NCBI GenBank assembly: GCA_956465555.1
Contig: OY101123.1
Location: 124,001 to 188,000 of the forward strand
Reading direction: 5' to 3'
Source of the DNA: Nitzschia sp. pyKryTriq1
Lineage: Eukaryota > Bacillariophyta > Bacillariophyceae > Bacillariales > Bacillariaceae
DNA: 64,000 nt
Below the pieces are notes generated by a model. That model did not search any database. It was given only the letters and a program-made list of their open reading frames with translations, and was not told where the DNA came from. This document shows, piece after piece, positions 42,587 to 53,593 of this stretch (the stretch's first letter is position 1; each line of letters starts with the position of its first letter). The translations under genes were made by a program, and so were the position numbers.

Positions 42587-43480
42587 GTACAGAGAATTAC
42601 TACCGAGTATCCTTCTCTTTTCTCTTTCAAAATAGTACTACGGTAGCTACCGGTACGGTAAGTTTCAGGTTGTACAACACGTACCTGCTGGTACTTGTAC
42701 TGCAACGGTAGTACTGTAGGAAAGAGAGAATTGAGAGGTAGTACTAGCTAGTAGAAACTCTCATGCATGTCCACGTTAGTTTCATAGTATTGTTGTTGGC
42801 CTGCTGCGGTATACTTTTAAAATAATACATATGCATATGGTGTATGTGGAGGAGACGATCAACGGCAAAAAGAGAAGATGCCTTCGGAGGTTCGGCGCCG
42901 AGGTGTTCGTCGATCTGGTGTGAGGAGAAAGAGCAGGAGGACGTTCGTTGATGATCGATGCGAGCGAGTGCTGGTTGTCTTCTTCAATGTTACTGGCTAT
43001 GATGTTCTTGCCAAGTCAATGTTCTACCTCAGGGTTCTTATGATTCAACGCAAGTGGGCTTAATATTAAAACAGCGGTGGTTCGCAGGTCGATACAACAT
43101 GTTCTCATCCGCGAATACTGTGTGTCACAAATCACAACTGACTGAATGCCAGATGGACGACGCCACGCTAGCTCTCTTGAAGCTTATTCGTGTGACCTGC
43201 CTCGGCGCTCTTAAACAAGCGCTGCTTATATGGCGTACAACCTGCTTCGCTGCTGCCCCGGAATTCACGAGAAGGCGGGTGAGAACACCATGTTCGTTAT
43301 TTTTTAAAAATAATAATATCATTATCTACCGGTACCGCGATCCGGTCGCGTTGTTGTACACCACGCAAGCACGAAAAAAGAGAACGTGGTACCAATGCGA
43401 ATTAATGGCGATGAGTATCTGAGCCCAACCCGAACAGTGCTTCACTAATAATATGAGTTGTTCGGATAATCCTTGCCAAA
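42587..43480. repeat. Degenerate direct repeat block, copy 1
   Basis: Several short segments here recur in the same order at 45319-47130. They include AGAGAATT followed by TCCTTCTCTT-type sequence, GAGAGAATTGAGAGGTA, TAGAAACTC/TTAGTTTCAT, CCGGAATTCACGAGAAGG (about 43258), and a block around TTCGGATAAT (about 43454). It looks like an old duplication with indels. No gene is supported inside. Confidence 0.6.
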
Positions 43481-43611
43481 AAATAAGCGCGTTCGTTGCA
43501 AATAGTTGCCAAAAAAGCGCAGCGCATTCGTTAATACCCTTCCTTTGTTGTGCTCATTCAACTCACAAATTTGCGATCCAACTGCAAAAACGAAAAGTCG
43601 AAGAAAGCAAA

Positions 43612-44751
43612 ATGGTCAGAGATACCGTGAACATTGCTCGCAAAGTCCAAATGAACGATGGCGCTCCTCGGCGAGGTCGTTCCTTGTCCGTCTACGTTCA
43701 AGAAGAAGTCCCGCCTGTTTCGGACTGTGGCAAGTCGTCGCTGCGCTTGGCATCAAGAAACAGTGGAGCCGTTGAGGAGAGCTACTTGACAGTTTTTCTG
43801 GAGGTTTTCTCCGAAGGTAGTGATCAAGGTTGCCACTACCTACCTGAAGAAGATGACCACGAGGAGAAAACTCACGACAATGTCCTCATCTCCAGCAGCA
43901 GCACCACCACCAGTCCTCACCCACACCGCCTCTCCTCTAGATGCTCATTCTCTCCTGCAGCAGGAACTACAGGTACTAGTACAAGGAGCAGCTCCTGCGA
44001 ATCGATCAAGGATATGCTAACAATCTCACCTATCGATGAAGACGCGTCCCTAGCTGATTCCGACATGGAGGAAGAAAGCACCACCACGTCCGATAACGCA
44101 GAGATCGAAGAGGACGATGATGGTGATGCCTCCACGACCGCCCTGCTGCAGCACCACAACAAAATCTTATCCGTAACCAGGTGGCTCCCGGATGGTGGTG
44201 AGCTGGTAAATGTTCCGCCGGAGCCAAGCAAAAACAACCCGAAGTCATGCCTACTTTGGAATGCCTCGCCTCCCGCTCGCTTGTCGAAACGTTTGGGCAA
44301 GGAGCTCCTTGGAGATCTTACTACAAGAAGGAATGATAGAAGAAAAAGGGCAGATACTACATACACGTCCAACAATACTCGAGGACGAGGGGCTGAATCG
44401 AAACCGAAACATCAGGAGCCCTCTGTCGGCACTACTCTCAAAGACGAAGCTGCTGATACCAACGAAGAAGAACAACGCATTATGGATGCCTTGACAAAGA
44501 GTGACAGCCTTGTTCGTATGACTAAATCAAGACGAACAGTCAGGACAGCACGCCGGCGCTCTACTGCAGTCACCAACAGTGCCTTACAAGAAGAAGAAGC
44601 ACCGCCGTGCTCGAAAGTCGCCAAGAGTATTCTTGATACCTTGACCAAGAGTGATAGCCTTAGTCATATGACAAAATCAAGACGAACAGTCAGGACAACC
44701 AACAACGTGATGCCAGCACGCATGCTCTCTCCTGCAGCCAAGAGTGCTTGA
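43612..44751 (+). CDS. Hypothetical Ser-rich protein with C-terminal repeats
   Basis: 379 residues from Met at 43612 (AAAATGGTC). An earlier in-frame Met at 43453 would add 53 residues derived from the upstream repeat block, so I prefer the later start. No known domain. It is acidic and Ser/Thr-rich in the middle, with a basic SKRLGKELLGDL segment. Two near-identical repeats close the protein: (M/L)D(A/T)LTKSDSL(V/S) followed by (R/H)MTKSRRTVRT, at about residues 285-312 and 341-368. The Ser/Arg-rich repeats suggest phosphorylation sites. Function unknown. Confidence 0.55.
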   Translation: MVRDTVNIARKVQMNDGAPRRGRSLSVYVQEEVPPVSDCGKSSLRLASRNSGAVEESYLTVFLEVFSEGSDQGCHYLPEEDDHEEKTHDNVLISSSSTTTSPHPHRLSSRCSFSPAAGTTGTSTRSSSCESIKDMLTISPIDEDASLADSDMEEESTTTSDNAEIEEDDDGDASTTALLQHHNKILSVTRWLPDGGELVNVPPEPSKNNPKSCLLWNASPPARLSKRLGKELLGDLTTRRNDRRKRADTTYTSNNTRGRGAESKPKHQEPSVGTTLKDEAADTNEEEQRIMDALTKSDSLVRMTKSRRTVRTARRRSTAVTNSALQEEEAPPCSKVAKSILDTLTKSDSLSHMTKSRRTVRTTNNVMPARMLSPAAKSA

Positions 44752-45318
44752 TGATGATCCTCGTATAGTCGTTCTTCGCGAGTACGGTACATCAAGAACG
44801 GGCTGATCTTGGCTTGCTATCTTTTTCATACTTGATCAGGAGCACCAGGACGATGTGCTGAAGCTGAATAGAATGTACTACTGTAAATTAATGTATAGAC
44901 GAGAGCAAGCCGTAAGCAGGTCACCCTCGTATTCGTATGCTGCTTGCATGGTCCGCGATGTCTGATTTCATCTTCATACTAGTAGTACAGTGGTCTGGAG
45001 GGTGCGGTATCTTTACTACCGTACTGCAGTACCTGGTGGTACCGCAACCAGCACACACCAAGCCTCTCTTTCCCTACCATATTACTGGTACTGTTCCAGT
45101 ACCTGGTGGTACTGATCCTTTCGCTTCCATCACCTTGTGGACACAACATCTGCGATGCTATACGCTATCGCAGGATAGTAGCAGTAGTAAGAAATACGTG
45201 AATGAAATGCACAATCTACTAAACAACAACAGTCTTGAATCATGTCGTGGCGGGATCGGTGGTGGCGCTTGCTTAAAGAACTCTCCTCGCTAGTACATAT
45301 ACTACTTTACTAGTAGAG

Positions 45319-47130
45319 TAGAGAATTGCTACGGGTTTCCTTCTCTTTCTCTTTCAATGGCTACGGCTGTTCTTACCGCCGTACGAGAGAATTGAGAGGT
45401 ACTGCCGGGCCGTAGAAACTCACATGTTAGTTTCATCATGCGGACGACTACAGTACCAGTAGTCTATCTATGGAGATCAACGTCATAAAGAAAAGATAGA
45501 AGACATACTGTGAATGTAGTCGAAAAATAATCTACCATAAAATCTACTAACAATAACACGGGGTTCTCATCTCCGAAATCGTACAAGTCGGTGCGCTCTC
45601 ACCCCTTTTGGACGCGAAATGCGTCAAGTCGGTTGGAGAGCCGAAAGCACACGGTGGGCACGCGGTGTCAACAAGTCGCGAAACACAACAGTAGCTAGTA
45701 TTATGATGCATCTCGTAGCAGTACTTGTACAACTACTTGTACTTGTACTTGTACTCGTCTCTACTCTAGCTAGAGCTACTAGCTAGTAGTAGAGTAGAGA
45801 GCTGAGGTAATTTAGTAACTACTGTCACTCTAGTAGTACTAAGTACTATATCGTAAAGCAGCGAAGTACTAGTACTACTACACTCTGTGGCTGCTTTACG
45901 ATATTACAAGTACTGACTAAAAATAATTCTAGAGAGTCGCTAGCTTGCTCGCTGATGGCACTACACAGTACTACTACTATGTGGCTTGTTTATCCTGCTT
46001 GAGAGGACGGGCTTCTTCTTTTTGATAGGCATCTTCCTCTGCCATTTGCTTGCTTGATCTCGTATTTGGTCAGCAGTGGTAGGTATTCCCTCCGGGCCGA
46101 TATGTTGACGAAGCCTCTGAGTATCGACCTATTGGCAGTTCATAGAAAGACTGTGATGGGATGGTAGTAAGATATGGTCTTGAAGGAACATGCGAGAGGG
46201 AGTGTGACGAAAATAGTAAATGTCGACGACGGATGACGTACGGACACTTTCGGTCATTTGGTCACAACCATCACTTTCTACTGACGCACGCTCTTCAAGA
46301 ACAGACAACAACAGGATCGCAACATGTCGATCAAGATGATATTGTAATTCATACTTTCTCCCTATTGCTACTCCTATTGTAGTAGTGAGACAGTTGCCCA
46401 GAGTATAGGCTAACCCCTGTATTCTCACACAAAGGTGTTCGACGATCTGAGGAAAGGCGATGATGTTGATAGATAGTAGATGTTGAGTTGTTGTTGCCTC
46501 CGCCGCGCGCGCGAGCACCGCATGTTGAATGTTCTACTTCAACCTCGAAAATCGAATTTACTACTGTATTCTCTTTTTTACTGCCTGCATGCATGCTCGC
46601 TACATACTTCAACGTCCACCACCGATGATTGAGTTCGCTACTGTTCGCAGGCAGGTCGATGATCCATCAACCTTGCATCAACGCACGGTCGGTACTGTTA
46701 CTTGTACAGTACGACTGGTACTGATATGTGCTTCAACTCCGTGGTACGGTACGTGTAGCGCGAGACGACGCCTCTCTTGCTATTCGCTATCGATATTATT
46801 ATTATTAGCGTTTCCTGCCTCGGAGCTGTGTCACAACCTTCGCTGCTACGAAGCTGCCCTGCCCGGAATTCACGAGAAGGTTGAAGAGAACGCAAAGTTC
46901 GTTCGTACTGGTACTTCAATGCAATTCCAACGTAATATCTCCTCCTCCTCGTATTCCAGTTCTCTAGAGCAGTACCAGTAGTAGATGGGAGAAGGACTTC
47001 CTACTAGCACTGATCACAACTGCTGACAAAACAAACTACTGGTAATGAACGCGGCAGCGGCGAAGAAGACGGAGAATCTGATGAGCACAATCCGAACATT
47101 AATGCTTCACCACTTTTTCGGATAATTATT
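45319..47130. repeat. Degenerate direct repeat block, copy 2
   Basis: Same-order partner of 42587-43480. Clear anchors are 45319-45440 and CCGGAATTCACGAGAAGG at about 46863. A block around ACTTTTTCGGATAAT near 47111 is preceded by GATGAGCACAATCCGAACA. The spacing is wider than in copy 1, so insertions have accumulated. Confidence 0.6.
45848..45904 (+). repeat. Hairpin with perfect 15-nt arms (R2-related)
   Basis: ATATCGTAAAGCAGC at 45848-45862 is the exact reverse complement of GCTGCTTTACGATAT at 45890-45904, with a 27-base loop. The arm equals the end of the R2 repeat (811-868 and 57060-57117). It could be a very small inverted-repeat element. Confidence 0.8.
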
Positions 47131-47538
47131 ACTATGGTATCACGCAGGGTCTGATGTGTGGATAGTAATGACTCCGTTTGGGCCTCGTCCATGGGCCGAT
47201 ACTACCGGGAGAATAATTCCAGTACGAACCGGTCAAATAACATATTTTACCATCTCTTCTTCTTGGCTCACAATTTTTGCTATCCTGGACGGCAATCACA
47301 TCATTCACATCTTATCTACCTTATAGTATCAATTACAATAACATGGTGTCTTTCTCCCCTATATTTTGTGTTCGAGAATACGAACGGATTCTCGACCTCA
47401 ACACCGGCAGGACCACCACCACCACGACATTCCTCGGCGGCGGTTTGACAATCGGGGGGGCACCGGTGGAAATTGAGTCTCGAGCGGAACCGACGACTCG
47501 TTTTCACGTGTACTATTAGGTTCCCATCTTGCACGCTT

Positions 47539-47539
<1 letters not shown>

Positions 47540-47590
<51 letters not shown>

Positions 47591-47592
47591 CG
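47540..47592 (+). repeat. (GCAC)n tetranucleotide array
   Basis: About 13 uninterrupted GCAC units. A simple microsatellite; no spacer structure, so not CRISPR. Confidence 0.9.
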
Positions 47593-47605
47593 AGTGTCAA
47601 GAAGC

Positions 47606-47646
47606 TGACGTCACCAGCACACCGATTTTGGATTTTTGGCGGGAAA
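47606..47646 (+). promoter_or_regulatory. CRE palindrome and E2F-like site upstream of MBL gene
   Basis: TGACGTCA (47606-47613) and TTTTTGGCGGGAAA (47633-47646) lie 20 bases apart and about 240 bases upstream of the plastid-type MBL gene. TGACGT is the core bound by bZIP proteins and described in diatoms for CO2/light-responsive promoters; TTTGGCGGGAAA is the E2F/DP consensus. Role here is inferred only from sequence and position. Confidence 0.35.
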
Positions 47647-47886
47647 CGTGCGTCTACGTACAAAAGAAAGAGTAGGAATGAATCATCTCTTCCTATCCTG
47701 AACTAACCAGCATGCCCGACGATGACGAAGATATGCAGAGATCTCGTCGGAGCAACACGCTAATATCTATCCAGCATAGACGAAAAACTGTAGTCAACAT
47801 TCAAAAAGCAGCAGCTACTAGTCGTAGCGTCTTCAGAATACCAGTACGAATACAAAAGAAGAACGACCTCTACTAGTAGAGGCGTC

Positions 47887-49381
47887 ATGAAGAAGAAGCA
47901 TGGGGCTCTCGTCGCATCAGCGGCAGCGATCCTTGTAGTATGCAATGCGTCGTCCGCATCCTCCGCATTTCTGGCTCCTGGCACTACTTCCGTGAATCAT
48001 CGCAGGTTTCCAAATCTACAAAGTGCCGACGTCGCCACCGCTTCCTCCCCTTCCAACAACAACGATCACAGTCACAATCCAAGAAAAAATTACTACAAGT
48101 TGCATGCGGCACCTCGACGACTCGAAGAAAATGTTCCGGGCCCATTGTACGTGAACGAAAAGGTACGTGTTTCACAAGGAACGTGGAGATATCATCACAT
48201 CACGAAGAACACAAAAAAAATATCAAGATCCCTCACAGTGTATTCTACTTTTCTTGCATACGAACGTATTACGCACGGATATTCATACTCTGCGTGCTGT
48301 ACTGTACACGTAGTGTATCAACTGTGCGGCATGTTCCCAGTTTGCGCCCTCGGTATTTTCTCGAGGATCATCACCTTTAATGGATGCCCATGTCGTACAT
48401 CATCAGCCTTCCACACCGGACGAAATAGTCGAGGCACGGGCAGCATTGTCCGCCTGTCCCGTAGCAGCGATTCGGACCGAAACCAATGCCCAACGGAGTC
48501 ATCGTGGCGACACGGAACGATTTTCCACCTCGGAAGAAGAATTGGCCAATCAGCTGGCCATCAACCCCAAATTCAATGGTCGACCAGCTCCCTTTCCTTT
48601 GCGCGTATCGGATACGATAGAAGGTGTGTATTTTGTCGGACATCATAGCGAAAAGACATTTGGGGCCGTACCGTATTTACTAGAGACGAAAGAGCATGGG
48701 TGGATTCTAATCGACACTCCGAAATACTCCAAGTCGGCCGTCCAAGCGATTGAAGAATTGACGGGGCCTAACAAGGGACCTTCATATATGGTGTTGACGC
48801 ATGTCGATGACACGACAGGGCATAACCAATGGAAGGAGCATTACCCCGATCTGAAACGAATCTTTCACTCTGGAGATTTGGGACGGCACAATTGGTTAGG
48901 CGATGAAACGTTGGGAGAGGTGGAGATTCTACTGGAGGATCGATCTACCAATGAACGATTGCAATTCTTTGATCTTCAAGGGAATCCAATATCAATAACA
49001 ACAACAACAACAACAACCATGCCTGAAGTTGTTTTGATCCATACTCCGGGTCACTCTCCCGGGAGCATTTGCCTATGGATGCCCCCGAGTGATGACGCTA
49101 ATGCTGCTGGGGTGATTTTTACTGGCGACACGTACGCGTTTACGACCCGGGACGGAGGAAGAATGACTTCGTTTCCTCGTTATGGCAACGATCGTGTGCA
49201 GCAATCTCAAATTCTTCCTCTGTTGGTTGATCTTGATTGGGCATTGGTAGCGCCAGGCCATGGGCATGTCCGAGAATACTCAACCACCACCACCACCACC
49301 AAGGAGCAACGGCTTGCCGATATGGAACCTGCCATTGCGGAATTGAAAGAATGGCCAAGCAGAATAAGTAGCAGTATATAG
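47887..49381 (+). CDS. Ferredoxin-like + metallo-beta-lactamase-fold protein, plastid-targeted
   Basis: Joined as 47887..48162 and 48314..49381 (447 residues); intron 151 bp, GTACGT...TAG. The join reads VNEKCINCAACSQFAP, restoring a CxxCxxC cluster of ferredoxin type, followed by a later Cys in ALSACPVAAI, as in plant proteins of this layout. The MBL domain follows: LTHVDDTTGH (metal ligands in the THxDD-H variant), HTPGHSPGSI, TGDTYAF and APGHGHVR. It therefore probably couples an Fe-S site to a hydrolase or oxidoreductase-like metal centre; the substrate is unknown. The signal peptide (AAAILVVCNASSASSAFLAP) ends in the diatom plastid motif with Phe at +1, so import into the complex plastid is well supported. 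Confidence 0.85.
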
Positions 49382-49909
49382 CAGACAAAGATAGATAGAC
49401 GCATAATAGACGGAGGACACCCCGCGATGATGGGTTCGTGAAATAGATGATATCATTCTATCTACGAGTTGCGGCTACACTATACTATATACTGCTTGTC
49501 GATTCTGCTTCTTATAATAATAGCTACTAGCTACTAGCTATTAGTACGAACATGCATTATTCAAAGTATCGTACTGGTACTCATAGATGGTGTGCCCTTT
49601 ACAGGAGACTACTGCTTGTAGACTATACATAGTTCCGATCCACCACCAGCAGCACAATAAAAATGTAGTGTTCTCGGACAAGGTGTCCGTAAACGACCCA
49701 CTCGACATAAATAATCTGAGGCAGCGAGGCGACGCGAAGAGCGACAAGAACATAACAGCACATTGCACATTCCGCATCATCTCCCGCCTTATTATATTGC
49801 ATCTTCTCATTTCGGCCGACCTATACTTTTTGAGTTGCTTGCTTTGTTTGTTTGTTTGTTTGTTTGGTTTGTTGGTTGCTTGAGGAGTCGTCTATCCCAA
49901 AGTCTAAAA
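49382..49909. other. Intergenic region upstream of PET191
   Basis: No gene seen; contains TAG/CTA repeats and a TTTG run at about 49846-49865 close to the PET191 start. Confidence 0.5.
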
Positions 49910-50284
49910 ATGGTGAGTTGTGTCGCTGACGTGCGTGAAGACTATGTGGATCCGCGTGCTGTCCGGCCCGACCCTCATGCACATATTATAATACTGTATC
50001 CTCACCGCTGCCATCGACCCTTCCATTCATTCATTCATACATTCATATATTCATACCGGTATTTTATGCTATTTTAGCCGAAAGCTTGTGCCGAAGCCGC
50101 TTTGAGTTTATTGACGTGTATGGAAGCATCTCCTTGCGTCAAGAAAGATGGCAAGACGTTACTCGAATGCATGCAAAATGAGGAAGAAGCGGAGGTTTGC
50201 AAGGCGCAACGAAATGCGTATTATCTGTGCAAACATTCTCAATTGAATATGAGAACGCGGATTCGAGGGCCTCGAGCATACTAA
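49910..50284 (+). CDS. PET191: Cytochrome c oxidase assembly protein PET191/COA5
   Basis: Joined as 49910..49912 and 50078..50284 (69 residues). The first coding exon is just the ATG, followed directly by GTGAGT; exon 2 begins after ATTTTAG. The product reads MPKACAEAALSLLTCMEASP, then CVKKDGKTLLEC, then CKAQRNAYYLCKHSQLNMR and ends RIRGPRAY. PET191 is a small twin CX9C protein of the mitochondrial intermembrane space needed to build complex IV. CX9C motifs at CAEAALSLLTC and CKAQRNAYYLC are present, plus the typical MR-RG tail. Length fits the family. Without the ATG exon, the next Met is inside the first CX9C motif. Confidence 0.88.
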
Positions 50285-51181
50285 AAAAATCATATTATTA
50301 CCCCGAACCGCACGAACTAGTAGTAGTAGCGTGATATAGCTTGAGTTGGCTTTTCGAGTCTTATTGTGGCGGGATCTTTTGGGGGACAGAGGACAGTGGC
50401 CGGCTATGGATTTTATTTCTGCGAAGAGTGAGTCAGTGACTCGCTGGAGAATAAATGAATGGATAGATAGATAATGGGTGGGTGGATGGATTGGTGATGA
50501 TGGATAGCAAATTTTCACATGGATTTTTTCCCCTTCTTACGAGGCGCATGTCCTCCTACTATATACGGTAGTATTGTACAGTATGCATGCTGTTTGAAAA
50601 GTCATCTTTCCTATCCATCCGCTGGTGCTGGCGGGAAAGTAGTTCCTTGTAATAGAAAGCATGTCTATACTACATAGCTAGCTATGTAGTAGAAGAAATT
50701 GAATCGTACTTCTTGTACCGTACCCTCTATTCTATTTTAGGCGGAACAAGTATGTTGGCACTGCCAACTATCGAATGGTGTCAAAAGCAAGAAGCGGCCT
50801 CTAGAGTAGTGTAGTAGCAAAAAAATGGTGGGATGTCTTGTCCAATCGATCGGGATCCTGTTTTGAGATGACCATGATACTACATACGCATCCTGATAAT
50901 ATTATTGTTGAAAGATGCTGCTTCAGATGCATATAGTCCATCCTGGACGGCAATTTCCTATCTATACTATTATGTATCCGGAGGAATTAGTATAGTCTCT
51001 ATAAGAACTTTCGTCCATAGATTGCATCGCATGAAAGTATACCATCCAAGTCGATGCGATGATATTATGATGGTTCTATTCTTCCACTCTTCGTCCAGCA
51101 TATACTGTACATGATAAATTCGATCGACTGCGGACTGCATATGCATACAGGACATAACGTACTGTATCATAATACTGAGCG
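50285..51181. other. Intergenic region between convergent genes
   Basis: No gene seen. Includes GGATG/GATAG repeats near 50455-50510 and a CTACATAGCTAGCTATGTAG palindrome near 50669-50688. Confidence 0.5.
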
Positions 51182-51708
51182 CTACGTATCCAGTCCTTCG
51201 GCTTCCCACAAATCCACCAGTACATCTACCATTTGCGGCAACGGGACATTTTGAGGAAATCGGCGCGGGGGTCCCACTTCGTTGCCAGCATTGCGCCACC
51301 GAGGACTGAAAATCACATCAATGATTTCATCCACTTCTAATGGGACTGCGGCTCGTGCTGTCGAGGAGTCGTCGGTATCACTGACGCTCTTGTGGGCTAG
51401 CCACTGTTCCCGGGCCCTTTCCCATCGTGCAAGGCCTGCATAATATGTATAGACAATGGTACGAATACGTTCATGACAGGAAAGAAGAAGAAGAAGAAGA
51501 AGAAAGCCGGTGTTAATAGACTTTTGCATATGAATGTTACTGGTATAATACACCACCATGCAATGAATTTCGTACCGGAATTGACAAAGCTGTTTCCGAC
51601 AGTTTGATTGTTGAAGGCTCCTCCACCTCCTGATGATGGTGATGATGATGATGGTTCTCCTCCATCGGAGGGACCTTCTTTAGAATTGTCACCTTCCTTG
51701 GCTGACAT
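51182..51708 (-). CDS. DUF4050-like small protein
   Basis: Joined as complement(51182..51435, 51576..51708), 128 residues; intron 140 bp with GTACGA...CAG, and the join reads FVNSGLARWERAREQW. The ending RFPQNVPLPQMVDVLVDLWE, then AEGLD, matches the DUF4050 signature known from plants, fungi and protists, a family without defined function. The N-terminus is Ser/Gly-rich. Start chosen at MSAKEGDN (51708) because upstream in-frame residues are hydrophobic and unlike a conserved protein. Confidence 0.65.
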
Positions 51709-52585
51709 CACGATGATGATGATGGGTGGGATTGATGCGTTGAGAGTTGAGACGCTGATGAAAAGGAGAGGGTCGTTCTCTATACCGGTAATGAAAAGGG
51801 AAAGGAAAAAACGAGAAGTCGTCACAACATCAGTCAGTTATCCCCGCGGAGTTTTTTCTCGTGACACAGTACCGTACCGTACTCGTACTGTACCGGTACA
51901 GTACATACCGCTACAGTAATACGGTACCAGTGCTACTGGTACGACGGTTCGCTCATCGCCATTGTCGCGATTGCGGATTGATGTGGAAAGAAAAGAGGTA
52001 AGTAACATCGCGCGCATGATGATGACCGCGCGCAGCGAGAAGCGCTACGCAAGTACCAGTACGTGATGACGTTGCATGGGAGCGAGGGATGCGATGGTTG
52101 GTGGATGCGCAGAGAACATATTTTGGTTCTCTGGGTGGATGGATGGAGGCGAATAATCGCGAGGTCTCGTGCGAGGTTTCTAATCAATCGTACATGTGTC
52201 ACAAACGCCCACTAGTAGTAAACGACGCACGTAGAATTCTACGTGCTACTTGCTCTGGTTCTCATATTCTTCTGTGACTGCCTCCCTTCGCTTGCTAAAG
52301 TAGCTTGCACGGCACGATTGAGAGCGCTCGTGCCAAATCCATTCATTCGAGTTACTGTTGCACGTAGAAACCCTGTACATTTCCTACGAGAAGTGAAAGT
52401 CCGTCCGCATTCGCATAATATGCACGAGTCAGTGGTCGATGAGACGGATCACTAACTAACTACTATTGTCTCGGAAGCACATGAATGGAATATGCTTCCG
52501 GCTCACATTTTCGGCAGCCAGCAACCAATCCTTGCCAAAAATAACATACTTTCGACCTATCATTATCAACAACGTCAACAACGTC
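51709..52585. other. Divergent intergenic region
   Basis: Promoter space for the DUF4050-like gene (-) and the TPR-like gene (+). TACCGGTA near 51784 and 51892; GCGCGC-type sequence near 52010. No gene seen. Confidence 0.5.
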
Positions 52586-53593
52586 ATGTCACCTCAAATT
52601 CCTATTACCCCCACTCGACCAGTCATTCAGTCAAAACCTTATAGTAGTAGTAGCCAAGCAGGAGGAGCTTCATCGTCACCAGCACCACGACGAGTCTCGG
52701 CGGCACCGACTTGCAATGCGGCGCAAGATTTGATGGATCGTGCCCAATCAATACTCAAACAAGCAGAAGAAGCAGGATCTCCTCGAATACTCGCCCAGCG
52801 GCAGCAACAAGTCAAGCCATTGTTTCAATATGCGCTATGTTTGCAAGAGGAGACGACCGGCGGTCTATTTTATAATGAAGGCACGGCTCGGATATATTAC
52901 TCGATTGCGTGGTATCACTACGAACACTTGAACGACTACTCGGCCGCATTGACTTACTTCTTGCAATGCCTTCGCATATCATTTGAACTTTACGGAGAAG
53001 AACACGTAAATACACAAATCATCTTGGATGATATTCGAGATCTATTGGAAGAGGATTTGCAGTTGGATTCTGCGGATTATCTCAATCCTGTCTTTGAATC
53101 ATGGGCCTTGCAAGATGACGCTGCCGACTTGAGAACGAATAACAAGAAGCAGTGGAGTGATGACGACGATTGCCGTGATGATGACGAAATCAGGGAAGAA
53201 GAAGAATTATTGCAAGAGGCGTTGACGTTATTGCCGTGGGAGTTGGACCTCGAACGGGCAGCTGTCTATATTATGTTGGCAGAACTTGCCGAACGACAAT
53301 CCCAAGCCGAACTTGCCTTGAGCTACTATTGCCAAGCACTCATGATCATGCCTCAATGGTTGACCAACAATCATCCACGAGTGAATACTGTCAAGGAACA
53401 ATCCCATCAAGTGGTCGCTAGTTTGACACCCGTCATGATGATGCCTGCGGCGAGGATCGGCGCCAGAAGAACTTCCTCGTCGTCGTCGTCCTCCTCTTCA
53501 TGCTGGGTGAACAAGCTAGTACCGCCACCATCACGAGAATCGCTTTCTCGGGAACAGTCGTTGTCAAAGAAGATCCCGGCCTCAAATGAGTAA
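52586..53593 (+). CDS. TPR-like helical repeat protein
   Basis: 335 residues from Met at 52586 (MSPQIPITPTRP); an upstream in-frame Met at 52466 adds 40 residues of unconvincing sequence. Helical pairs typical of tetratricopeptide repeats are visible: IYYSIAWYHYEHLNDYSAAL with TYFLQCLRISFELYGEEHVN, and VYIMLAELAERQSQAELALS with YYCQALMIMPQWLTNNHP. These two repeats have the kinesin-light-chain-like periodicity (A-x-x-Y-xx-(A/C)L-x-I). TPRs bind partner proteins; none can be named. Acidic insert (DDDDCRDDDE) separates the halves. Ser-rich tail. Confidence 0.65.
   Translation: MSPQIPITPTRPVIQSKPYSSSSQAGGASSSPAPRRVSAAPTCNAAQDLMDRAQSILKQAEEAGSPRILAQRQQQVKPLFQYALCLQEETTGGLFYNEGTARIYYSIAWYHYEHLNDYSAALTYFLQCLRISFELYGEEHVNTQIILDDIRDLLEEDLQLDSADYLNPVFESWALQDDAADLRTNNKKQWSDDDDCRDDDEIREEEELLQEALTLLPWELDLERAAVYIMLAELAERQSQAELALSYYCQALMIMPQWLTNNHPRVNTVKEQSHQVVASLTPVMMMPAARIGARRTSSSSSSSSSCWVNKLVPPPSRESLSREQSLSKKIPASNE

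Larger units (their letters stand above)
44752..47886. other. Long intergenic region with repeat block and palindromes
   Basis: About 3.1 kb without a supported gene. It contains the second copy of the degenerate repeat block, the hairpin at 45848-45904, a (GCAC) run at about 47540-47592, and a TGACGTCA plus an E2F-like site just upstream of the next gene. Open frames are short and lack domains. Confidence 0.5.

Noticed and set aside
47540-47592. GCAC array considered as Z-DNA or regulatory element
   Set aside because: Pattern GCAC is not strictly alternating purine-pyrimidine over its length with CG/CA steps favoured enough to claim; recorded only as a repeat.
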